A stretch of DNA of 64,000 bases from Pseudothauera nasutitermitis (lineage in GTDB: Bacteria; Pseudomonadota; Gammaproteobacteria; Burkholderiales; Rhodocyclaceae): NCBI RefSeq assembly GCF_004801295.1, contig NZ_SSOC01000004.1, forward strand, positions 62,001-126,000, in the 5' to 3' direction. Below the pieces are notes generated by a model. That model had not been told where the DNA came from. It searched no databases and was given only the letters and a program-made list of their open reading frames with translations. This document shows, piece by piece, positions 57,317-64,000 of the stretch. The position numbers were made by a program, and so were the translations under genes. Each line of letters starts with the position of its first letter. Within the stretch, counting starts at the first letter, position 1.

Positions 57317-58765
57317 ATGTCCAGGGCCGGAGTGCGGCCCGGCGCATTCCGTTGTCCGGTCCGCCGGCCTCCCGCATTCTCCGGGCGGGGCCGGCAGACC
57401 GGGCAGGCTGCGGTCTACGGCCTGTTCGTCATCGTCGGTTCGGTGGTCGCGCTGTTCTTCCTGTTCAACACCGGCCAGCTCTCGGGCGAGAAGACCAAGC
57501 TCGTCAACACCGGCGACGCGGTGGCGTACAGCGCAGGGGTGATGAACGCGCGCACGCTGAACTATCAGGCCTACGCCAACCGGGCGATGCTTGCCAATAC
57601 GGTTGCCATCGCCCAACTGGTCAGCCTTTCTTCCTGGGTGGCCCATGTGGAAACGCTGGGCCAGGAGTACGGCGGAGGAAGATGGGTGAACTGGTCGAAA
57701 TACCCCACCTACTATCCGTCCTACCTGGTTGCGCAGACGGCCGGGGAATACCTCGCCATGCTCAACGAAGACCGCTTTGGGGGCAGTCCGCTCGAGGCGC
57801 TGGCGTCCGCCTCCGACGGCATCATCCGCAGCAGGCTGATGACCGCCCAGCAGGTTGCGCATGCGGGGCTGATTCCGGCTCGCCGGCGCGTCATGGAAGA
57901 GGTTGCGCAGGCGAATTACCGCGACGACGGCAGCGTGACGGTCGAGCAGCTCATTCTCGGCGTCGACATGCCCGGCTTCGTCACCCGCTACGCCGGTGAC
58001 GAACGCACGCGTTTCGCCGAGGCGGCCAAGGTTGCTGCGAAGCTGGACGATTTCGTGCCCAAGCGCAGCTGGACGATACCCGCGCTATACCCGCAGGGAT
58101 GCCCTTACGCGTTCGACTGGCTCAGCCGGCGCGGCGGAACGGAACTGATCGGCTTCGACGAGTGGAAGGCGCTCGACACCCTGTCCGAATGGCGCTGGAA
58201 AATGAGCAAGTCGGGCAATTGCTACCTGTCCGAGAACGCCCTTGGATACGGGGCGAGAACTGCTGCGGATCAGCCCGATGCGGACACCGATTTCCGCCGT
58301 TACGACTACGCGCGGATCACCAATCCTTTCGCCAGCCTGCTTGCCCTGAGCACGGCATCTTCCGATGCGTGGGACTATTCCGGGCTGCCGAATTTCTACG
58401 ATCTGTCGGAGAGCCGTCTGGAAGAGGACGATCCGGCCCTGCGCTTCTCCGTGCGCATCCGCCGCCCGGTGGGGCAGACCCGTACTTCCGAAGGACGCGC
58501 GGCCGTGCGTGGCAGTGGCGCGGACAACCGCATCGCGCAGTCGCTGAACAACTTCCAGGCCGCCCCGGCCGGTGGTGACGAACTGGTGGCGGTTTCGGCC
58601 TCGGAAGCATTCTTCGAGCGCACCGGTGACAACGTCTACGGGCAAAAGCTGGGCAAGCCGCGGGAACTGGCCAGCCTGTTCAATCCGTTCTGGCAGGTGC
58701 GGCTGGTTTCGGCCGATGACGAGGCGCGCTTTGCCCAGGGCCAGCAGGGAGCGGTGCTGCCGTGA
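57317..58765 (+). CDS. TadG-like pilus-assembly protein
   Basis: 482 residues. An N-terminal segment (GQAAVYGLFVIVGSVVALFFLFNTGQL) is the pilin-like membrane helix of TadG-type proteins and is followed by the usual LVNTGDAVAYSAGVMNARTLNYQAYANRAMLAN region. The remainder is a large periplasmic domain with no further recognisable motif. The Met at 57317 was chosen as the first in-frame start after the pilin gene; the ribosome site is weak. Its stop overlaps the next gene (GTGA). Confidence 0.75.
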   Translation: MSRAGVRPGAFRCPVRRPPAFSGRGRQTGQAAVYGLFVIVGSVVALFFLFNTGQLSGEKTKLVNTGDAVAYSAGVMNARTLNYQAYANRAMLANTVAIAQLVSLSSWVAHVETLGQEYGGGRWVNWSKYPTYYPSYLVAQTAGEYLAMLNEDRFGGSPLEALASASDGIIRSRLMTAQQVAHAGLIPARRRVMEEVAQANYRDDGSVTVEQLILGVDMPGFVTRYAGDERTRFAEAAKVAAKLDDFVPKRSWTIPALYPQGCPYAFDWLSRRGGTELIGFDEWKALDTLSEWRWKMSKSGNCYLSENALGYGARTAADQPDADTDFRRYDYARITNPFASLLALSTASSDAWDYSGLPNFYDLSESRLEEDDPALRFSVRIRRPVGQTRTSEGRAAVRGSGADNRIAQSLNNFQAAPAGGDELVAVSASEAFFERTGDNVYGQKLGKPRELASLFNPFWQVRLVSADDEARFAQGQQGAVLP

Positions 58766-59637
58766 GCGCCCTGTCCAGGTGCCTGCCCATGTTGCTGCTG
58801 TGCGCCTGCACGGCCGGCGCGGCCCAGGCCTGGACGCCCTACCACGCCCATTTCAGCGGCGGCCCCACGGCACCGGCCCATTACGTACATCTGCAACTGG
58901 ACATGCCGTCGGAATTCCACGAGGCGCAGCGGCAGCAACTGCGCGACCACTACGAAATATGCAGTTCCGGCAAGGAGGCGGCGGCACTGATCGGCGAGCC
59001 GGTGGAGCCCTATCTGCCGCTTCCGGCAGGCGGGCTGCCGGAACGGCCGTGGGTGCAGGACATCGAAATCTATTACGGCGCCGGCCGTGGAGTCGTCGTA
59101 CACACCTTCACGCACCATTACATCGACCTGAAAAAGAGCCGCAGGCGGCCGCAGCACAAGGGTGACTGCGGCCTGCTGAAAAGTACCACCAGAACCGTTC
59201 TGATCCGGGATGCGGCCCAGTCCTGCAAGATTCCGCTGCCGGCGGCGGGTTCTAGGCTGGAGGTGCGCTGCGGGGCCGGGACGGGGGAGGCCGAATACCT
59301 CTACCGGGCCGGATTACCCGATGAAGCGCTGGGGGTGGTGAAACCCACCGGGGAAACGGGTTCCGCCGCCGGCAGGCGCTGCCGCGTCTTCGGCACGCAG
59401 GAAGACCTGCAGTTCTGCGTGGACGAACTGAACGAACTTGGCGGTGCGCCCATGCCGCTGCTCTCGCCTTACAACAGAACGCACGCCGGACTGCTGCTGC
59501 GGCAGAACATCGGCAACCTCCGCTACGTCGCGCAGCGCGTGGTGCTCGATATCCAGGTTGGCGAGGGTTTGTTCCGGGTACCCGAAAACGGCGCTGCCGA
59601 AAGCGCTCTGCCGCCGCTGCCGGCGGACCATCGCTGA
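58762..59637 (+). CDS. Exported protein of the Tad-like cluster, unknown function
   Basis: 291 residues from a GTG start overlapping the previous stop. Signal peptide (LPMLLLCACTAGAAQA, cleaved before WTPYHAH). The mature part contains several cysteines and histidine-rich segments (VHTFTHHYIDL). No family recognised. Position between TadG-like and TadE-like genes suggests a structural or accessory role in the pilus. Confidence 0.65.
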   Translation: MSALSRCLPMLLLCACTAGAAQAWTPYHAHFSGGPTAPAHYVHLQLDMPSEFHEAQRQQLRDHYEICSSGKEAAALIGEPVEPYLPLPAGGLPERPWVQDIEIYYGAGRGVVVHTFTHHYIDLKKSRRRPQHKGDCGLLKSTTRTVLIRDAAQSCKIPLPAAGSRLEVRCGAGTGEAEYLYRAGLPDEALGVVKPTGETGSAAGRRCRVFGTQEDLQFCVDELNELGGAPMPLLSPYNRTHAGLLLRQNIGNLRYVAQRVVLDIQVGEGLFRVPENGAAESALPPLPADHR

Positions 59638-59646
59638 GCCGCAGCC

Positions 59647-60468
59647 ATGGCAACGCTACGCACCACGATCGCCTTTCCCGCCTGCGGGCCACAGCGCGGG
59701 CAGGCGCTCACCGAGTTCCTCGTGGTTGCCCTGGCGCTGATACCGCTGTTCCTGCTGATTCCGATCATCGCCAAATATCAGGACGTCGCCCATGCGACGC
59801 AGATGGCCGCCCGCTATGCGGCGTTCGACGCGACGGTCAGAAACGATGCCGCCGCCGGAGGATGGAAATCCGAAAGCGAACTGGCCGACGAGATCCGGCG
59901 GCGTTTCTTCGGCGCCTCGGACGCGCCCATCAAGACCGGCGACGTGGCCGGGGAGTTCGATGCCCACCGCAACCTGTTCTGGCGTGGGCCCGACGGCAAC
60001 CCGCTGCTGGACGACTTTTCCAGAGTCACGGTCAGCTTCGGTCCCGGGCACGGCAGTACGCACGGCGATGCTTTCGAGGCGGTGAACGACATGACCAGTT
60101 TTCAGCTGCTCGCGGGTGGGCTGGGCCTGGGTTCGCGCGGCATCTACACCGCCAACGTCAGTGTGGCGCTGGCCGATCTGCCCGCGGGGCTGGCGTTCTA
60201 CCGGCCGTTCGACGAAATCGGCATCGTCATGACCCGCAGCGCCAGCCTGCTGCCCGATCCGTGGACGGCGAAAGACGCCGAGGAGGTCGAGGAGCGCATC
60301 TTGCGCAGCGCCACGGTCTTCCCCGCCGGAAACCTGAGGGGGGTGGCCGGCATCGTCAATGGCTTTGTTTCGGTCATCGAATGGCCTGCCGGATTGAGCG
60401 GGCCGAAGCTGGGAGAGCTCGAATTCTGGCGCGACGTGGTGCCGGAGGACCGGCTCGAAGCGGACTGA
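59647..60468 (+). CDS. TadE-like pseudopilin
   Basis: 273 residues. Pilin-like N-terminus GQALTEFLVVALALIPLFLLIPI, with cleavage expected before QALTEF (Glu at +5), then a large periplasmic domain, longer than typical TadE/TadF. It would be processed by a prepilin peptidase and act as a minor pilin or assembly factor. It lies 9 bp after the preceding gene. Confidence 0.72.
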   Translation: MATLRTTIAFPACGPQRGQALTEFLVVALALIPLFLLIPIIAKYQDVAHATQMAARYAAFDATVRNDAAAGGWKSESELADEIRRRFFGASDAPIKTGDVAGEFDAHRNLFWRGPDGNPLLDDFSRVTVSFGPGHGSTHGDAFEAVNDMTSFQLLAGGLGLGSRGIYTANVSVALADLPAGLAFYRPFDEIGIVMTRSASLLPDPWTAKDAEEVEERILRSATVFPAGNLRGVAGIVNGFVSVIEWPAGLSGPKLGELEFWRDVVPEDRLEAD

Positions 60469-60473
60469 ACACG

Positions 60474-61178
60474 ATGAAGACGAGACGCCTTCCGGCAATG
60501 CTGCTGTGCCTGTCCTGCCTGCTGCCGGGCCACCTCCAGGCGCGCGAACCGCAGATCGAGCTGCCCCGCTCCGCGCGCGCCTTCTCGGTGGGGGACGGCA
60601 TCGTACTCAACGGGCTGCCGGTCAGCATGCGCGGTTTCAGCTCGACGCAATCCATCGACGAACTGACTGCCTGGTTCAGACGAAGCCTGGGCGCACCGGT
60701 GGTGGAAAACAGGCTGGGCGGCATGATCGTGCTCGGCAGGGCGGTGGACGGCCATTACCTGACGGTGATGCTCCAGGAGGGCCGGCGCGGCGTCCGCGGC
60801 GTCACAGCGGTGGGCAGCCTGCGAGACGCCGAACAACTGCACGCCGGCTACCGGGCACGGGCCGAACGCCTGCTGTCCGTCCTGCCGCACGGTTCGCGGC
60901 TGATCAGCGACATGGTGTCCGAAGACCGCGGCCGGCATGCCTGGCACCTCGTCATCGACAACACGCACGGCGAACAACTCAACAGCGAGCGCGTCACGGC
61001 GCTGATGCAGCAGCACGGCCTGGCGCTGGAACACGAAGCGCGCACGGAAGACGACGCGCGCCTGCTCTACTTCCGGGGCGGCGGTGCGGAAGCGATGGCA
61101 GCCGTCGCGAGCGGAGCGGACCGGCGCGGCGTGATCGTCATCAACCTCATTTCTTCCTCCCTGGAACCGTTCCAATGA
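60474..61178 (+). CDS. Exported protein of the Tad-like cluster, unknown function
   Basis: 234 residues. Signal peptide (MLLCLSCLLPGHLQA, cleaved before REPQIEL). The rest has two similar-looking alpha/beta segments (around residues 60-105 and 155-195) but no known motif. Its stop overlaps the next pilin start by ATGA. Role unknown. Confidence 0.65.
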   Translation: MKTRRLPAMLLCLSCLLPGHLQAREPQIELPRSARAFSVGDGIVLNGLPVSMRGFSSTQSIDELTAWFRRSLGAPVVENRLGGMIVLGRAVDGHYLTVMLQEGRRGVRGVTAVGSLRDAEQLHAGYRARAERLLSVLPHGSRLISDMVSEDRGRHAWHLVIDNTHGEQLNSERVTALMQQHGLALEHEARTEDDARLLYFRGGGAEAMAAVASGADRRGVIVINLISSSLEPFQ

Positions 61179-61363
61179 AGTACGACCGCCTTGCAGGCCG
61201 CCAGACCGGCCAGTCCATGGTCGAGTACGTCGTCGTATGCACCGCACTGGCGCTGGCGCTGGGTGTCGGCCTGGGCAGCGACGACAGCGCACTGTGGCAG
61301 TTGATCCAGAACTTCCGCCTCGGCTACCAGAAGTTCAGCTTCGCCCTGTCCCTGCCGACCTGA
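61175..61363 (+). CDS. Second Flp-type small pilin-like protein
   Basis: 62 residues: GQSMVEYVVVCTALALALGVGLG is a class IVb pilin helix preceded by a short basic leader ending in Thr-Gly. Very short C-terminal part. Translationally coupled to the preceding gene. It could be a second Flp subunit or a minor pilin. Confidence 0.72.
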   Translation: MKYDRLAGRQTGQSMVEYVVVCTALALALGVGLGSDDSALWQLIQNFRLGYQKFSFALSLPT

Positions 61364-61381
61364 ACGCCCCCTCTTCTCTTC

Positions 61382-62287
61382 ATGAATGGATCGCCCATGC
61401 AGTTACCGTCCTTCCTTTCCAGAGTACGTTACAACAAGACCTGGCTGGTGCTGGGCGTGGCGCTCTGCGTCGGCCTGCTCGCCGCATTCGCCGCGCAGCG
61501 CTACCTGGCCAAGCGCATGGCGGAAATCGAAGCACGTTCCAGGGGACAGACGGTGGGCATCATCGTCGCCAAGCGCGAATTGCGCGCGGGGGAACGGATT
61601 TCCGAAGACACCGTGGCCGTGCGCGCGGTGCCGGTCGATTTCGCCCACTCCCTGGCCATCAAGCCGGAAAGCTTCACCCAGGTGTCCGGCCGGGCCATCA
61701 CCTATTCGCTGAAGCCCGGCGAAATGGTGCTGTGGAGCCTGCTGGAGGGCCAGAAGCCACCGACCTTCTCGACGCGCGTCGCCGAAGGGCGGCGCGCGAT
61801 CACCGTGCCGGTCGACGAGATCAACTCCATCTCCGGCCTGCTGGAACCGGGGGATCTGGTCGATCTGGTCCTCACCCTGGAGCGCGACGGCAGGAAGCAC
61901 AGCTTCGTCATGCAGCAGAGGCTGCGGGTGCTGGCCACCGGGCAGCGTGCGGGCGACGACCCCAAGAGCGGGGAGCGCCGGCAGTATTCCACCGTCACCC
62001 TGGACACCACCCCCGAACAGGCGCGCACCATCATTCGCGCACGCGAGGCCGGCAAGCTCACCGCGCTGCTGCGCAACCCCCAGGACGCCGTGGAACTGGC
62101 CGGCGACCCCATGGCGGCGCGCTTCCTCCGCGACCTGAACGGCGAAGCGTTCCAGGTTCCTGTTTTGTACGGCGGCCGCAGCGGCAGCCTGTCCACCGAC
62201 GGCCTGCACCTCAACCCCCGCTTCGATCAAGACAGGCAGCCCGCCGGACTGCCGTCCCTGGCCGTCATGCCCGCCAGCGCTCAATGA
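61382..62287 (+). CDS. cpaB: Flp pilus assembly protein CpaB (RcpC)
   Basis: 301 residues. One N-terminal membrane helix (about residues 21-40), then a SAF domain (IIVAKRELRAGERISEDTVAVRAVP, about 58-120) and the CpaB family domain (ITVPVDEINSISGLLEPGDLVDLVLT). CpaB works with the secretin encoded next in Tad pilus secretion. Start at 61382; a second Met five codons in is possible. Confidence 0.88.
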   Translation: MNGSPMQLPSFLSRVRYNKTWLVLGVALCVGLLAAFAAQRYLAKRMAEIEARSRGQTVGIIVAKRELRAGERISEDTVAVRAVPVDFAHSLAIKPESFTQVSGRAITYSLKPGEMVLWSLLEGQKPPTFSTRVAEGRRAITVPVDEINSISGLLEPGDLVDLVLTLERDGRKHSFVMQQRLRVLATGQRAGDDPKSGERRQYSTVTLDTTPEQARTIIRAREAGKLTALLRNPQDAVELAGDPMAARFLRDLNGEAFQVPVLYGGRSGSLSTDGLHLNPRFDQDRQPAGLPSLAVMPASAQ

Positions 62288-62326
62288 GCCGCCGTGCTTC
62301 CCCGCATCCATCCTCCCGATAAGCCC

Positions 62327-64000
62327 ATGATCCGAGAAATACGCCTTGCCGCGCCGCGCCATGCAAAGCCGCTCGCCATCCTCGCGCTGACCATCCTCGC
62401 GCCCCACTCCGATGTCCAGGCGCAGCATGGCGGCCAGGAAGTCCGGCGCTTCGCCGAAAGCTGGTACTCCTCCGCGCCTGCCGGAGCACCAGGGCCGAAC
62501 GCCCCCATCCCGATCGCCGACGATCAGGCCGCAATCCCGGAAATCGAGATGTTCGTCGGTGAAACACGCGTGTTCCCGGCTCCCATGCTGGCCCGCATCG
62601 CGGTGGGCAACGGCCAGATCATGAGCGCCGCCTCGCTCGACGACAAAGAGGTCATCGTCTTCGCCAACGCCGCCGGCACCTCCTCGCTGTTCATCTGGAA
62701 CCAGGACGGCAGCTACCAGCGGGTCAAGATCAACATCGTCGCCGGTGACACCACGCGCGTGGCGCGGGAAATCGCCGCCTTTCTCTCGGCCATTCCGAAT
62801 GCCACGGCATCGGTGATCGGCGACAAGGTGATCGTCGAGGGCGAGGAACTGAACGACCACGACCTCGCCAAGATCGACGAACTGGCCAAGCGCTACCCGC
62901 AGATCGTCAACTTCACCAATCGGGCCGGCTGGGACCAGATGGTGCTGATGGACGTGAAGGTGGTCGAGTTTCCCACCAACGAACTGCGCGAAATCGGCCT
63001 CAAATGGGGGCCGACCGGCGGGTTCGCCATCGGCGGGATGTGGTCGCCGATCTCCCGGCGCAGCGGCAATCGCGGCTACACCATCGACCTGATCACCGGA
63101 ACGGACAACGCCGCGCCGATCGGATCCGTGGACGACAGCACCAGCGTTCCGCTGTCTAGCGGGCTGAACGTCCTGAGCGTGCTCAACATGGGGCTGAACG
63201 CCCAGTTGAACCTGCTCGCCCAGGACGGCAAGGCATCCATCCTGGCCGAACCGCAACTGTCGGCGCGCAACGGCTCGACGGCCACCTTCCTGGCCGGCGG
63301 CGAATATCCCTACACGGTTTCGACGATCAACGGCCCCACCGTGATGTTCAAGCCCTATGGCGTCAAGCTGGAGATCACCCCCCAGGTCTCGCGCCACGGC
63401 ATCATCAGGGCCACCATAGACAGCGAAGTCAGCGCCATCGACACGTCGATGTCGACCACCGCCGGGCCGGGGCTCACCTCGCGCCGCACCAGCACCGAAT
63501 TCAACGTGCGCGACGGCGAAACGCTGGTGCTCGCCGGCCTGCTCAATCGCAACAACAGCGAAAGCATCGACAAGCTGCCCTTCCTCGGCGACCTGCCGAT
63601 CATCGGCGCGCTGTTCCGTTCCAAGCGCTTCCAGAACGACGAAACCGAACTCGTGGTGTTCGTCACGCCCCACGTCGTGGACAGCCGCAGCCCAGGCCTG
63701 GTCGATCGGGTGGAGCGAACCACCGAAAGACTGGAACGCAACATCGGCAAACCCGCCTACCTGAACTCCCCGCACGAAGCCCTGCCGCGTTCCACTCCGT
63801 CCCCGGAGGCGGCTGTGGCGGAAGAAACCCCGCCGCCCGCCGACGCGGCGCGGGTGGAAAACCAGCCACCTCCGGTCAACCAGCGGGTGGTGAGCGACAG
63901 CGTGGTCATTCACGAACTCCCCAACCGGGCCAGCGCCATCCTCGCCAGGCCACGGAAGGGCTCCGTGCTGGTGCCGGTTTCGAACGAGGTGGTGGGTGGC
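62327..64000 (+). CDS. cpaC: Tad pilus secretin CpaC/RcpA (partial, runs off the window)
   Basis: At least 558 codons with no stop before the window end. Signal peptide to about residue 34 (SDVQAQ), then the T2SS/T3SS pilus N-terminal domain (IEMFVGETRVFPAPMLARIAVG), a BON-type segment (ATASVIGDKVIVEGE) and the secretin domain (NGSTATFLAGGEYPYTV; RRTSTEFNVRDGETLVLAGLL; LPFLGDLPIIGALFRS; TELVVFVTPHVV). It forms the outer-membrane pore of the Tad apparatus. After a Pro-rich linker an extra C-terminal segment (VIHELPNRASAIL) resembles the start of an SH3-like domain and continues beyond the window. Confidence 0.9.
   Translation, partial: MIREIRLAAPRHAKPLAILALTILAPHSDVQAQHGGQEVRRFAESWYSSAPAGAPGPNAPIPIADDQAAIPEIEMFVGETRVFPAPMLARIAVGNGQIMSAASLDDKEVIVFANAAGTSSLFIWNQDGSYQRVKINIVAGDTTRVAREIAAFLSAIPNATASVIGDKVIVEGEELNDHDLAKIDELAKRYPQIVNFTNRAGWDQMVLMDVKVVEFPTNELREIGLKWGPTGGFAIGGMWSPISRRSGNRGYTIDLITGTDNAAPIGSVDDSTSVPLSSGLNVLSVLNMGLNAQLNLLAQDGKASILAEPQLSARNGSTATFLAGGEYPYTVSTINGPTVMFKPYGVKLEITPQVSRHGIIRATIDSEVSAIDTSMSTTAGPGLTSRRTSTEFNVRDGETLVLAGLLNRNNSESIDKLPFLGDLPIIGALFRSKRFQNDETELVVFVTPHVVDSRSPGLVDRVERTTERLERNIGKPAYLNSPHEALPRSTPSPEAAVAEETPPPADAARVENQPPPVNQRVVSDSVVIHELPNRASAILARPRKGSVLVPVSNEVVGG

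Overview
The window is about 64 kb of GC-rich DNA whose gene content points to a betaproteobacterium, most likely of the Rhodocyclales (Azoarcus/Thauera-like). The clues are the paired earP and efp (EF-P with Arg32), the def-fmt-htpX block divergent from a LysM gene-dprA-smg-topB block, a double-length UvrA, and a selenocysteine FDH-N-type formate dehydrogenase. The genus is an inference. No rRNA, tRNA, CRISPR array, integrase or transposase was recognised.

Layout. 1-4411: the end of a catecholate-siderophore operon (MFS exporter tail, free aryl carrier protein, EntF-like serine NRPS). 4457-4830: an ASCH-domain gene broken by one frameshift. 4909-9033: M20 amidohydrolase, then a leftward group (stomatin-like SPFH protein with NfeD, RdgC, a DUF1857 protein). 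9157-11978: RsuA, then a T-rich intergenic stretch with perfect DnaA boxes, then EarP and EF-P. 12162-18307: a small lipoprotein and a tandem UvrA with four ATPase cassettes. 18505-21646: cytochrome b561-type protein, cytochrome c', and a chemoreceptor whose sensor domain carries a c-type haem motif. 21719-27117: HtrA protease, TonB-dependent receptor, OxyR and Dps, an iron/oxidative-stress neighbourhood with a perfect 19-bp palindrome in the receptor-oxyR divergent region. 27284-35110: topB, smg, dprA and a LysM gene leftward; def, fmt and htpX rightward.

35288-48088 reads as a formate/selenium block: fdnG with an in-frame UGA and SECIS hairpin, fdnH, fdnI, fdhE, selA, a Tat-exported flavocytochrome-c-like flavoprotein, and a PhnD/PhnC/PhnE-type ABC transporter with a double-length permease. 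From its position next to selA, the transporter may import a selenium oxyanion to supply selenocysteine for FdnG. selB, selC and selD are not in the window.

48141-56900 is the most unusual accessory region: an apolipoprotein N-acyltransferase paralogue overlaps by 4 bp the start of a Sec-exported RHS/YD-repeat protein that ends in a DUF2235 (Tle1-like) phospholipase domain. A small lipoprotein follows that could be its immunity partner. I propose this as a lipoprotein-linked toxin-immunity operon with its own acylation enzyme. 57013-64000 is the start of an atypical Tad/Flp-type pilus locus (two Flp-like pilins, TadG-like and TadE-like proteins, two unknown exported proteins, CpaB, and a CpaC/RcpA secretin that runs off the end of the window).
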